Position numbers and translations under genes: made by a program
Shown: in pieces, positions 16,911 through 25,614 of the stretch
Numbering within the stretch: position 1 is the first letter of the stretch
Layout of the letters: every line of letters begins with the position of its first letter
Notes under the pieces: model-generated
Told to the model about the DNA's origin: nothing
Seen by the model: the letters and a program-made list of their open reading frames with translations, nothing else
Databases searched by the model: none
Source of the DNA: UBA5314 sp964635975
Lineage (GTDB): Bacteria > Bacillota > Syntrophomonadia > Syntrophomonadales > Syntrophomonadaceae
Reading direction: 5' to 3'
Assembly (NCBI GenBank): GCA_964635975.1
Contig: CAZWPO010000005.1
Span: 1 to 64,000 of the forward strand
DNA length: 64,000 bases

Positions 16911-17807
16911 ATGGAACAGGAAAAGATGGCAGTAAAAAAACGACTGATCTGGTTTGTGGTTCTGACTTTTGTTATTTCATGGGGTATTTTTTTGATGATA
17001 CCTCTGTTTGGACTGACCTATGGAAAAGTCGTGTCTATAGTTATTGTTGCTTCGGCTATGTTTGTGCCTGCCGTATGCAGCATATTGACAAGACTCATTA
17101 GCAGAGAGGGTTTTGGCAAAATGTATCTGCACCCCAATTTCAAAGGGCATATAAAACATTATCTGCTGGTTTACTTCGGACCGACCGTCCTGCTGCTTTT
17201 GAGCGGAGCCTTGTATTTCCTGATCTTCCCGGAATCGTTTGATCAGGAGCTTACCCTTTTGAAAGTGGGCGCAGCCAGCGCAGAGGGGCTTTCCGCATAC
17301 CAACTGCTGATGATTACCATAATCCAGATAATAATCATCGGCCCGGTCATCAATATCATTCCAACCCTGGGTGAAGAACTTGGCTGGAGAGGATACCTGC
17401 TTCCAAAATTGCGCATGCTTTTATCCGACCGGGTTGCATTGGTCATGACCGGTATTATACATGGCCTGTGGCATATGCCGGTTATAGTAATGGGGCATAA
17501 TTACGGAACCAACTACTGGGGCTATCCGTGGCTTGGGATTCTGACCATGATAGTGTTTATTGTTTGGCTGGGGATTATAGAAGGCTATATTTCAATTAGA
17601 TTAGAAAGCGTGATACCTGCAGCCATGATTCATTCGGCGATAAATGCTGGAGCGGGCTTGCCAATCCTTCTGGCCAAAGGCGGATATAATCCTATTCTCG
17701 GCCCGACTATAACTGGCATTATCGGAGGATTGCCGTTTATCGTGTTAGCTGTAGTTTTATTGATAAAAGTAAGCAATAAACGTTCTCAAGCAGAATCGGT
17801 TCAGTAG
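16911..17807 (+). CDS. CPBP-family intramembrane metalloprotease
   Basis: The 298-aa polytopic protein has the CPBP (Abi/CAAX protease) motifs in order: 'EELGWRGYLLP' (Glu about 155-156, motif 1), 'IIHGLWHMPVI' (His about 184 and 188, motif 2) and 'MIHSAINAG' (motif 3). These residues form the zinc-like active site. Family members include Rce1-type proteases and bacteriocin self-immunity proteins. CTGGAGGTG lies before the start. Following a TPR-containing XRE regulator, a role in peptide maturation or immunity is possible, but no peptide precursor gene was found. Confidence 0.87.
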   Translation: MEQEKMAVKKRLIWFVVLTFVISWGIFLMIPLFGLTYGKVVSIVIVASAMFVPAVCSILTRLISREGFGKMYLHPNFKGHIKHYLLVYFGPTVLLLLSGALYFLIFPESFDQELTLLKVGAASAEGLSAYQLLMITIIQIIIIGPVINIIPTLGEELGWRGYLLPKLRMLLSDRVALVMTGIIHGLWHMPVIVMGHNYGTNYWGYPWLGILTMIVFIVWLGIIEGYISIRLESVIPAAMIHSAINAGAGLPILLAKGGYNPILGPTITGIIGGLPFIVLAVVLLIKVSNKRSQAESVQ

Positions 17808-17906
17808 CAAGCAGGGAATGTCCCTGTAATGCAATCTTAAGCTTTAAAGTGATAATGACGAATGATTAAATAATAATAACTGATTGAAAAAAGGAGCCTG
17901 TAAATA

Positions 17907-18731
17907 ATGCTTATATTTGGTATTTTGCTAGGCGTAACCGGGCTTGTTATCATAGTCTTTTTTAAAATGCCCGGTTCAAAAACCAGGACGGAATTTAATA
18001 TGATGATAAACAACCTGACGATCCGAACGGATCATGCAGAAGACTTATTCAAGGAAGAAGATATAACGGGATTGCCAGCGCCGGTCCAGAAATATTTCTG
18101 GTACTGCGGGTACATCGGTAAACCTAAAATCCCGTATATGAAGATAGTCTATAAAGACGTTGATTTTTCTTTCGGCAAAGGCAAAACCCCGATAAAAATC
18201 GACTACACTCAGTACAACTTTGTTGATAGACCAGAACGGATTGCCTATATCGACAGCTCCATATACGGGCTGCCATTTGAAGGATTGGATTCATATGTCG
18301 GTGGAAAAGGCTCCATGAAAGGCGTCATAGCAAAGCTTTTTACCCTGTTTGACCAGACCGGGAAAACTTTGGACAGTTCAAGCCTGGTTACTTTTTTATC
18401 AGAGTGTCTTTTCATCCCTAATGCAGCTTTACAGGAGTATATTGTCTGGCAGGCAGTTGATGCCGTTCATTCAAGAGCTTATATAAATTATTATGGGATT
18501 TCGGTCAGCGGGCTTTTTACATTTAATGAAAAGGGCGAAATGCTATCCTTTACAACCGACGACAGAGAAGTCGTTTCAGTAGATGGCAAGAGGGAAAGAA
18601 TAAAATGGACAGTAGTCTGCAATGAATATGAAGAGATGGCCGGTATCAAAAAGCCCACAGTGTTTAAGGCGATTTGGAACTATGATGACGGCGACCTGGT
18701 TTATTTTAACGGGAGAGGTACTATCACTTAA
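17907..18731 (+). CDS. DUF6544-like membrane-anchored protein
   Basis: The 274-aa product has one N-terminal membrane segment (about 2-19) and a soluble beta-rich domain. 'LPAPVQKYFWYCGYIGKPKI' (about 57-76) and 'YINYYGISVSGLFTFNEKGEMLSF' match the DUF6544/DUF6920 family, whose fold resembles an outer-leaflet lipid-binding domain. AAGGAG precedes the start. It is 100 bp after the CPBP gene on the same strand, possibly in the same transcript. Its function is unknown. Confidence 0.7.
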   Translation: MLIFGILLGVTGLVIIVFFKMPGSKTRTEFNMMINNLTIRTDHAEDLFKEEDITGLPAPVQKYFWYCGYIGKPKIPYMKIVYKDVDFSFGKGKTPIKIDYTQYNFVDRPERIAYIDSSIYGLPFEGLDSYVGGKGSMKGVIAKLFTLFDQTGKTLDSSSLVTFLSECLFIPNAALQEYIVWQAVDAVHSRAYINYYGISVSGLFTFNEKGEMLSFTTDDREVVSVDGKRERIKWTVVCNEYEEMAGIKKPTVFKAIWNYDDGDLVYFNGRGTIT

Positions 18732-18767
18732 CATCCTGCATGGTTTCGTCTTCGCCATCAATCTTCA

Positions 18768-19571
18768 TCAGCTTGGCCAGACTGTGATATTTCGTGCGAT
18801 AGCTATATTGGCAATAAGTGATTCCAATTGGATAAACGAAGACCGCCCCTGGCTTAGTTCATCCAGTCGTCGATTAGCAGCGGGATGGTAATGATCACTA
18901 TTTTGTTCTGCAAGCTTACCTGCCTTAATTGCTTCGCGTAAATAGCCGAAATTTTGGAATCTTTTTTCGTGGGGAATGGGATTCAAGATCAGGTTATGCC
19001 CCTGAACTATCAAGCCTAAATCATTACAGCTAAGCGCATGCATAAGTTCGGTTTTTTGCCCAATAAACACGTAACCATCGCAATCTTCGGTATCGACACC
19101 AAATGTTTTTACCCCGTTTTTGTGCAGCCAGCCTATAGTCTCGGGAATATCCAGCATATCTTTGGGCGAGGTCGCCACCAGAGTGATTTCGGTTTTTGCC
19201 AGGGCGGGTAGGTCGTAGCAAAGGCGTTCCTCAATAATATCTCCTAATCCCCCTATGCCTGCGCTTACAACTATTGGACATCCCAAATCCTGAGCAACTG
19301 CCATGGTAGCTGAAGCGGTTAAAAACCCATCAGCCCCTGCTTTCATACCTTCATATAGGGTCAATCCGTCTAATCTTTTCCAGGATACGGTTCTATCTTT
19401 ATAATCAAGAAATTCTATTATTGATCCTAAAACTATCCGTCCTTGTTGCAGCCAGGTTACTAGCGCATCAACTGGCCATAGTCTTTTTATCTGCTTGCTG
19501 CTGACAGAAACCAGCCCTTGACCCAGCAACGCTGTTTCAACGACAAAACTGGTGGAACTCTGCTTGGACAT
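18768..19571 (-). CDS. psuG: Pseudouridine-5'-phosphate glycosidase homologue
   Basis: The 267-aa protein resembles PsuG/IndA, which cleaves the C-C bond of pseudouridine 5'-phosphate to uracil and ribose 5-phosphate. Visible family features are 'VVETALLGQGL' (the ET of the N-terminal 'ETT..HG'), 'FLTASATMAVAQDLG', 'VVSAGIGGLGD', 'SPKDMLDIPETIGWLHKNGV' with the candidate catalytic Lys, and 'ESLIANIAIA' near the end. It is shorter and more divergent than canonical PsuG (about 305 aa). ATG 19571 has GGGAGAG upstream; ATG 19586 is an alternative. It is divergent from a sugar-type ABC importer. No psuK kinase is adjacent, so the substrate may differ. Confidence 0.65.
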   Translation of the reverse strand: MSKQSSTSFVVETALLGQGLVSVSSKQIKRLWPVDALVTWLQQGRIVLGSIIEFLDYKDRTVSWKRLDGLTLYEGMKAGADGFLTASATMAVAQDLGCPIVVSAGIGGLGDIIEERLCYDLPALAKTEITLVATSPKDMLDIPETIGWLHKNGVKTFGVDTEDCDGYVFIGQKTELMHALSCNDLGLIVQGHNLILNPIPHEKRFQNFGYLREAIKAGKLAEQNSDHYHPAANRRLDELSQGRSSFIQLESLIANIAIARNITVWPS

Positions 19572-19726
19572 AATATTCTCTCCCATTCAAACCAAAAAAA
19601 TCGGGATGAAGTGATAGGTAGACGAAAAAACCATTTAAGATTATAATAACAACATTACAATTATAAATAATATATATTACTAATAGTTATTATACAATTA
19701 TCCGATTTTTTTGGAAAGAGTGAATT

Positions 19727-20515
19727 ATGGCTGCCAAAACAGATAATCCCGTAGTAAGGGTTTCGCACCTGAGCAAATCATATGGAAACATAACTGCCCT
19801 GCTAGATGTAAGCTTGGATATTTACGCCGGCCAAATATTGGCCATTGTGGGTGATAACGGTGCTGGGAAAAGCACCCTTATTAAAACTCTATCCGGTGCG
19901 GTCAAAGCTGATTCCGGATACATTCAAGTGGGAGACCAATCCTATCATACCTTGTCGCCTACTAAAGCCATCCGAATGGGTATATCCGCAGTATACCAGG
20001 ACCTCGCCTTGGTTGATTGCCGAGACGTAGTCAGCAACGTTTTTCTGGGTCGTGAAATAGTAAAGGCTGGCTTACTTATCAATCGGAGCAAAATGGAAAA
20101 GGAGGCCCGTCAAGTCTTAGATCGCCTGCAGGTCAGTATTCCTTCCTTAAAAACCCCGGTAGGCCTTTTGTCCGGAGGGCAAAGACAAGGAGTGGCAGTG
20201 GCCAGGGCTATCATCCAGGGAGGAAATGTCATTATTTTCGACGAACCTACTGCGGCTATGGGTGTTCAGGAGTCAGCCAAAGTGATTAGACTAATGCAGG
20301 AATTAGCCCGAGCGGGGATGGCGGTTGTGTTAATAAGCCACAATCTTCATCATGTGTTTGAGATAGCGAAACGTATATGCGTGTTGCGCCATGGACAGAT
20401 AGCGGCAGTATGCAACACTATTGATTATCAACCCAATCAGATTGTTGAGCTCATTATGGGGGCTGCTCATATCACCAGGGATGTCACTGGAGTGAAAAGA
20501 GATGCGGCAAGTTAG
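19727..20515 (+). CDS. Sugar/nucleoside ABC importer ATPase
   Basis: The 262-aa single-cassette ATPase is of the ribose/fructose (FrcA-like) type rather than the usual double-length RbsA. Walker A is GDNGAGKST (about 42-50), the signature is 'LSGGQRQGVAVARAI', Walker B is 'VIIFDEPTAAMG' and the switch His is in 'LISHNLHHV'. GAAAGAGTGA precedes the ATG. The permease gene overlaps its end by 14 bp. The divergent glycosidase gene suggests that the cargo is a nucleoside or sugar whose bond that enzyme breaks. Confidence 0.88.
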   Translation: MAAKTDNPVVRVSHLSKSYGNITALLDVSLDIYAGQILAIVGDNGAGKSTLIKTLSGAVKADSGYIQVGDQSYHTLSPTKAIRMGISAVYQDLALVDCRDVVSNVFLGREIVKAGLLINRSKMEKEARQVLDRLQVSIPSLKTPVGLLSGGQRQGVAVARAIIQGGNVIIFDEPTAAMGVQESAKVIRLMQELARAGMAVVLISHNLHHVFEIAKRICVLRHGQIAAVCNTIDYQPNQIVELIMGAAHITRDVTGVKRDAAS

Positions 20516-21488
20516 AAGACTGTTTTTGTCATGGAACGAGCAATTTTCCCAGATATTACTTGGCTTGATCCTAATTATCATGGCTGCCCTGCTGGATCAA
20601 GCATCACCGTTCTTTATGACCTGGGATAATTGGCGTAACATTCTGGACCAAAGTGCGTTACTCGTAATAATTTCAGTAGGAATGACGTTTGTCATATGTA
20701 CAAGCGGGATTGATTTATCGGTCGGAGCTATCACAGCATTGAGCGGAGTATGCATGGCTCTGGCCTTACATTCCGGATTATCTGTTGAAGCATCTATTTT
20801 TTCAGGTCTAGCTGCCGGAGCTGCTGTAGGTCTTTTCAATGGCCTTCTCATCTCGAGGATGAATATTAGTCCCTTCATCGTAACCCTGGCTGCTATGTCA
20901 GTAGCCAGGGGAATAGCTTTGATTCTAACCAAGGGCATTCCCATATATGGATTTCCCAAATACTTTACCTGGTGGGGCAGCGGTCATATTGGTCCGGTCA
21001 ATCCGCCTATTCTAATGGCTATGTTGCTGGCTATGCTGGCTGCCTTATTCCTCAATAGGACCAAATTGGGTTATTATACCCTGGCTCTCGGTGGAAACGA
21101 GGAAGCACTCCGGCGTTCTGGGGTAGCGCACAAAACCTATAAAACTATTGTCTACACCATTTCTGGATTTACCGCCTCAATAGGTGGATTAGTTGTAACT
21201 GCACGTTTGAACACAGCTGAACCACTGGCAGGCTGGATGCTGGAACTGGATGCCATTGCTGCAGTTGTTTTGGGTGGTACGGATATGAAAGGAGGGAGAG
21301 GAAGCATCACTGGAACAGTGATGGCGTGCTTGCTGCTCGGGATGTTACGCAATGGCTTGACAATTTTAAACATTCCATCCTATTATCAACAGCTTACCAT
21401 CGGTTTAATTATCCTGGTAGCTATCATTATTTCTGAATTGCGGCTCAGAAATGCCCCGGGACACGGAAATATGACTAAGGAGGGTTAA
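20502..21488 (+). CDS. RbsC-type ABC permease
   Basis: The 328-aa polytopic permease belongs to the BPD_transp_2 family. 'GMTFVICTSGIDLSVGAITALSG' (about 63-85) is the signature of ribose/xylose-class permeases, and 'GRGSITGTVMACLLLGMLRNGL' near the end is the conserved cytosolic loop that contacts the ATPase. It has eight to ten membrane helices. It is encoded within the same operon, overlapping the ATPase gene, with the binding protein gene directly after it. Confidence 0.9.
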   Translation: MRQVRRLFLSWNEQFSQILLGLILIIMAALLDQASPFFMTWDNWRNILDQSALLVIISVGMTFVICTSGIDLSVGAITALSGVCMALALHSGLSVEASIFSGLAAGAAVGLFNGLLISRMNISPFIVTLAAMSVARGIALILTKGIPIYGFPKYFTWWGSGHIGPVNPPILMAMLLAMLAALFLNRTKLGYYTLALGGNEEALRRSGVAHKTYKTIVYTISGFTASIGGLVVTARLNTAEPLAGWMLELDAIAAVVLGGTDMKGGRGSITGTVMACLLLGMLRNGLTILNIPSYYQQLTIGLIILVAIIISELRLRNAPGHGNMTKEG

Positions 21489-21489
21489 A

Positions 21490-22551
21490 GTGAAACGTAG
21501 TAAAAAATTAATTGCATTATTCTTATTAGGGGCCTTTTTCTTGTTCATGGTAGGATGTCAGAGCAAAACGACTACCGAGACGCAAACCCCTGCTCCAGTC
21601 TCTGATGCCAAGGTAGCTGAAAACGAAAAAATATTGATGAACCAGTTGCAGCCTCTGCCTAAAATGCAGCAAGGTGAGAAAGTCGGCATATTAGTCATCA
21701 CGCTGGCCAATCCTTATTGGGTTTCACTCAAAGAGTCTTATGAGCGCGCCGCCAAGGAGCTGGGTGTTACCGTTGAAGTTATGGCGGCACCTACCGAGAA
21801 TGACACCAAATCTCAGCTGGAAACTTTGCAGGCCATGGTTGCCAAGGATTACAAAGGTTTAATTGTGTCTCCTATCGAGCCATTCAATCTGGTGCCCGGT
21901 GTAGTGGCGGCCAATAATAAGGGGATCAAAGTAGTGAACCTGGGGCCTGGCATTAATATGGAGTCACTTTCACAGGCTGGCGGTCACCTTGATGGCCGCA
22001 TCACAGTGAATTTTGAAGAGCAGGGCGAAAAGGCCGCTAAATATATTGTCGAGAAAATGGGTAAAGAAGGCGGAAAAGTAGCTATTATTCAGGGAATACC
22101 CGGAGCCGGACAAAGTGAAGGAAGAACTACCGGAGCTAAAAAGGTATTTGAAAGCACCCCGGGGATTAATCTTGTCTCAATTCAACCGGCCAATTGGGAT
22201 AGGAATACTGCCTACAATATTACCACTAATCTCCTGCAGTCAAATCCAGAGATAAAAGGGATATTTTGCTGTAATGATGTTATGGCTCTGGCTGCAACTG
22301 ACGCGCTGGCCGCAGCGGGTAAAAGAGATGGCAAAGTCGTTTTTGGGGTAGATTTTACTAATGAAGCCAAAGAAGCAATAAAAGCCGGCAAACTCGATGG
22401 AAGCATCGCCTATTCTATGGACGCCTATGCTAAAGCCGGGATCATTTTGGCATTAAAAACCATTCAGGGTATGGAAGTCCCCAAGCAGGTAAATAGTCCC
22501 CTGGCGGTTGTCACCAAAGAAAACATCCAGGAGTATGAGACATGGCATTAG
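21490..22551 (+). CDS. Ribose-type substrate-binding lipoprotein
   Basis: The 353-aa protein starts with GTG 21490 after AGGAGG. The signal peptide ends in the lipobox FMVGC (Cys about 23). The mature domain is Peripla_BP_4: 'VGILVITLANPYWVSLKESYERAA', 'GLIVSPIEPFNLVPGV', 'KVAIIQGIPGAGQSEGR' and 'IKGIFCCNDVMALAATDAL'. In RbsB relatives the aromatic (Trp/Tyr) after 'NP' stacks on the sugar ring, and here it is 'NPYW'. It delivers ligand to the 20502-21488 permease. Confidence 0.9.
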   Translation: MKRSKKLIALFLLGAFFLFMVGCQSKTTTETQTPAPVSDAKVAENEKILMNQLQPLPKMQQGEKVGILVITLANPYWVSLKESYERAAKELGVTVEVMAAPTENDTKSQLETLQAMVAKDYKGLIVSPIEPFNLVPGVVAANNKGIKVVNLGPGINMESLSQAGGHLDGRITVNFEEQGEKAAKYIVEKMGKEGGKVAIIQGIPGAGQSEGRTTGAKKVFESTPGINLVSIQPANWDRNTAYNITTNLLQSNPEIKGIFCCNDVMALAATDALAAAGKRDGKVVFGVDFTNEAKEAIKAGKLDGSIAYSMDAYAKAGIILALKTIQGMEVPKQVNSPLAVVTKENIQEYETWH

Positions 22552-22567
22552 AATTGGGCTCACTCTG

Positions 22568-22596
22568 GAGTCGGCTGTGATGTAAACAGCCGACTC
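22568..22596. terminator. Hairpin after ABC operon
   Basis: GAGTCGGCTGT and ACAGCCGACTC form an 11-bp perfect stem 17 bp after the binding-protein stop. A T run is missing, so it may stabilise the 3' end rather than terminate. A further inverted repeat, ACGAACAATA/TATTGTTCGT, follows at 22649-22684. Confidence 0.5.
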
Positions 22597-22786
22597 AGAC
22601 CATTAAATAAGCGGAATATTTTTGCTACCTAGCAACTCCGCTCAATTAACGAACAATATAAGCCTCATTAGCGGTATTGTTCGTACCCTCAGTCTTTGGC
22701 GTTTGGTCGTCCATATTCTTTGACAAGCTGAGTATGTTTATGGAACAGTCGACTTATATACCAACCTTACCGGGTTGAAGGATAAA

Positions 22787-23518
22787 ATGCATCTAGAAAA
22801 ACAATTAACAGATATGGCTATTGCCTGCGGTTGGGATTATTGCGGTTTTGCCGACCTGACGCGTTTTCACAATTACATGAGCAGTTTTTGCGGTCCCTTT
22901 ATTAATCAATTCCCCCGGGCAGTATCACTGGTCATCCGTCTTTCTAATGCGGTTGTTGATAGTATTGAGGATCAAGAGCATGACAAAATACTATCTTTTC
23001 ATAACTACAACTATTATGCAATCGACTATTTGCAGAATGCTGGCACCGCAAGAATAGCAAATTTTCTGGAGCGTAATGGCTGGAGGGCTTATCCTGTTCC
23101 GGCCTCATATGGTGTGTATAAAGAACGTTTGGCTGCCCTTATATCACATAAGTTAGTGGCAAGAGCAGCCGGGCTAGGGTGGATCGGCAACAATGGTCTT
23201 TTCCTGACCCCACGGGAGGGACCTAGGGTCAGACTAGCCAGCATACTTACCGATGCTCCGCTTGAGACCGCCCAACCCATAGAATCAGCCTGTCAAAATT
23301 GCCAAATATGCCAGTTGGCCTGCCCTGCTGGGGCGATAAAGGGACGTGAATTTAATGAACAGGAAGCCGATTATGAGCGGCTGGATCCGGTCAAGTGCTT
23401 CAATTTTATGGAGAATCGCAAAAAGGAATGGGGCATTGAGATTGATAGATCTGTTTGCGGAATATGTGTTACCGTGTGTCCATTTGGTAGAAGTTTGGGC
23501 TCCCGACAGCAGCGTTGA
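22787..23518 (+). CDS. QueG-like double [4Fe-4S] protein
   Basis: The roughly 243-aa protein resembles the epoxyqueuosine reductase family. The central 'AARAAGLGWIGNNGLFLTPREGPRVRLASILT'-type region is recognisable here as 'GLGWIGNNGLFLT' with 'GPRVRLASILTD'. A ferredoxin module follows with CQNCQICQLACP and CGICVTVCP, enough Cys for two [4Fe-4S] clusters. It lacks the C-terminal repeats of true QueG. AAGGAT precedes ATG 22787; TTG 22775 is the alternative. Next to the double-cubane pair it could feed electrons to the activator, which is inference. Confidence 0.75.
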   Translation: MHLEKQLTDMAIACGWDYCGFADLTRFHNYMSSFCGPFINQFPRAVSLVIRLSNAVVDSIEDQEHDKILSFHNYNYYAIDYLQNAGTARIANFLERNGWRAYPVPASYGVYKERLAALISHKLVARAAGLGWIGNNGLFLTPREGPRVRLASILTDAPLETAQPIESACQNCQICQLACPAGAIKGREFNEQEADYERLDPVKCFNFMENRKKEWGIEIDRSVCGICVTVCPFGRSLGSRQQR

Positions 23519-23589
23519 GAATATGGAGAGAAACTGAGATAACTAGATAGCACCGCAGACTGCGTCTACAGAAGGGAGAAGAATATTTT

Positions 23590-24726
23590 ATGCTAGACGA
23601 ATTTATGCAAGGATTTGCCAGTGCCAGAGAAACGAACCTGATGCGTATAAAAGAGGCCAAGGACAATGGAGGCAAAGTGGTCGGCATATATTGCACCTAT
23701 TGCCCCCAGGAACTAATTTTGGCGGCAGGAGCAATTCCGGTGGGGCTTTGCGGGATGAGTGAGAATCCTATTGCTGCTGCCGAGGAAACTCTGCCGCGCA
23801 ATCTCTGTCCTCTAGTAAAATCCTCATATGGTTTTGCAGCCACTGATACTTGCCCATTCTTTCACTTTTCCGATCTGATCGTTGGGGAAACCACCTGTGA
23901 TGGCAAAAAGAAGATGTTTGAAATTATGCAGGACTTGAAACCGGTGCATGTTATGCAGCTACCACACCTTAATAACACTAAGTCCTCATTTGAGCTCTGG
24001 GTGGAAGAAGTACGGTGCTTGAAGGACCGCCTGGAAAAAGAATTGCAGGTTACCATAAGCGACCAGGATATATGGAGGGCTGTTGAGGTTATCAACAACG
24101 AGAAGAAGGCAATTAAGGCTATGTTCGATCTGAACCGGGCTGATCCGCCACTACTAAGCGGGATGGAGATGCTCACTGCTTCCTGGTCCCGCAGCTTCAG
24201 CAGCGATAAAGGGGAGATGATTGACAATATAAATCGACTGGTACAGGAGCTTGCCAATCAGCCGAAAAACCGGCAAGTAAAGGCACCACGGGTGCTGTTG
24301 ACCGGTTGCCCGGTGGGTCTGGGCACTGAAAAAGTCATCCGCCTGACCGAAGAACTGGGCGCCTATATCGTTGCCATGGAAAACTGCTCCGGCTACAAGA
24401 CCCTGGAACTGCAGACTGACACCTATGGATCGGATCCTATAGTGGCTCTGGCGGAAAAATATATGGCTATACCCTGCTCCTGCATGAGTCCAAATCCTTA
24501 CCGATTGGAGCTGTTAGATAGAATGATCGATGATTTCCGGGTGGATGCGGTCATCGACCTGACCTGGCAGGCGTGTCACACTTACAATATTGAAGCCTTC
24601 GAAGTAGGCAAATTAGTGAAGGCAAAGGGACTTCCCTACCTGCACCTCGAAAGCGACTATTCAAATTCGGATTTGGAGAGTCTCAAAGTCCGCATAGAAG
24701 CAATGCTGGAGATGATAGAGAAATGA
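23590..24726 (+). CDS. Double-cubane-cluster protein (2-hydroxyacyl-CoA dehydratase family)
   Basis: The 378-aa protein belongs to the HgdB/FldC/BcrB fold but is encoded as a single subunit next to one activator, the layout of the double-cubane-cluster protein DCCP of Carboxydothermus. DCCP holds an [8Fe-9S] cluster and performs ATP-driven reduction of small molecules. Conserved Cys are seen in 'YCTYCPQELILAAGAIPVGL', 'RNLCPLVKSSYGF', 'DTCPFFHFSDLIVGETTCDG', 'TGCPVGLGTEK', 'ENCSGYK' and 'PCSCMSPNPYR'. The stop overlaps the ATPase start by 4 bp (ATGA). A two-subunit dehydratase is less likely because no partner subunit or CoA-transferase is adjacent. Confidence 0.82.
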   Translation: MLDEFMQGFASARETNLMRIKEAKDNGGKVVGIYCTYCPQELILAAGAIPVGLCGMSENPIAAAEETLPRNLCPLVKSSYGFAATDTCPFFHFSDLIVGETTCDGKKKMFEIMQDLKPVHVMQLPHLNNTKSSFELWVEEVRCLKDRLEKELQVTISDQDIWRAVEVINNEKKAIKAMFDLNRADPPLLSGMEMLTASWSRSFSSDKGEMIDNINRLVQELANQPKNRQVKAPRVLLTGCPVGLGTEKVIRLTEELGAYIVAMENCSGYKTLELQTDTYGSDPIVALAEKYMAIPCSCMSPNPYRLELLDRMIDDFRVDAVIDLTWQACHTYNIEAFEVGKLVKAKGLPYLHLESDYSNSDLESLKVRIEAMLEMIEK

Positions 24727-25490
24727 TAGTAATAGGCATTGATATAGGTTCGGTGGCTGCTAAGGGCTATATGATAAGCAGTGGCAACCATCATCGAGTT
24801 ATTGTTCCTACTGGATGGAGTCCCCGCGAGGCAGGGCAGGTAATAATCAGGCGACTCCTTGCTTCGTCGGGATTAGAGCGAGATCAGGTGGAACGGATTT
24901 ATGTTACTGGTTACGGCCGGGTAGCCTTTGAGCACGCCGACAAAACTGTCACCGAGATCAAGTGCCATGCACGGGGAATCGCTGAACTCTATCCCGGGGT
25001 ACGAACCATCATCGATATTGGCGGCCAGGACAGTAAGGTGATCAGCACTGGGGAAAAGGGCCAGGTGCTAGATTTTGCGATGAATGATAAATGCGCAGCT
25101 GGAACCGGACGATTCCTACAGGTTATGGCCACTGCCCTGGGGCTAGATGTCAGTGAACTAGGGGATGCTGAGAATCCCGGCGAGATGCAAACGATCAGCA
25201 GTATGTGCACGGTTTTTGCTGAATCGGAAATAATTGGTTCACTAGCCCGAGGTAATCCCAAAGGGGGCATTATCGCAGGATTACACCAGTCGGTAGGAAA
25301 AAGAGTAGCAGCTATGGCCCGACGCATGGGGATCAAGGAACAGGTAGCTTTTACTGGCGGGGTGGCGATTAATCCGGGAGTCAAGCGTGCGCTGGAGGAA
25401 GAGCTTGGAACCAAGATTATCGTGCCCGAAGTCTGTCAGTACACTGGTGCACTTGGAGCAGCTTTATTGGCCTGTGAAACTCAAAAATAA
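24723..25490 (+). CDS. Activator ATPase (BcrAD/BadF/HgdC family)
   Basis: The 255-aa ASKHA-fold ATPase uses ATP hydrolysis to inject low-potential electrons into the partner cluster. 'IGIDIGSVAAKGY' (phosphate 1), 'DIGGQDSKVI' and 'FTGGVAINPGV' (adenosine motif) are present. 'NDKCAAGTGRFL' (Cys about 124) and 'SMCTVFAESEI' (Cys about 163) supply the Cys pair, one from each protomer, that holds the inter-subunit [4Fe-4S] cluster. It overlaps the upstream gene by 4 bp and so is the dedicated reductase of the double-cubane protein. Confidence 0.9.
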   Translation: MIVIGIDIGSVAAKGYMISSGNHHRVIVPTGWSPREAGQVIIRRLLASSGLERDQVERIYVTGYGRVAFEHADKTVTEIKCHARGIAELYPGVRTIIDIGGQDSKVISTGEKGQVLDFAMNDKCAAGTGRFLQVMATALGLDVSELGDAENPGEMQTISSMCTVFAESEIIGSLARGNPKGGIIAGLHQSVGKRVAAMARRMGIKEQVAFTGGVAINPGVKRALEEELGTKIIVPEVCQYTGALGAALLACETQK

Positions 25491-25614
25491 ACTGACTGAC
25501 AGAAGAAATTAAACTATTTGCAATAGGGCGGTAGGGTTAGGAAACGGCTTGTTATGCGAGCTGATTAGATGTATAATTTTGGCATTAATAGTCGATTAGG
25601 GATTTATAATAGCT

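Noticed and set aside
23590..25490. Classical 2-hydroxyglutaryl- or phenyllactyl-CoA dehydratase.
   Set aside because: Only one catalytic-type subunit is present and there is no CoA-transferase next to it, so a double-cubane reductase fits better.
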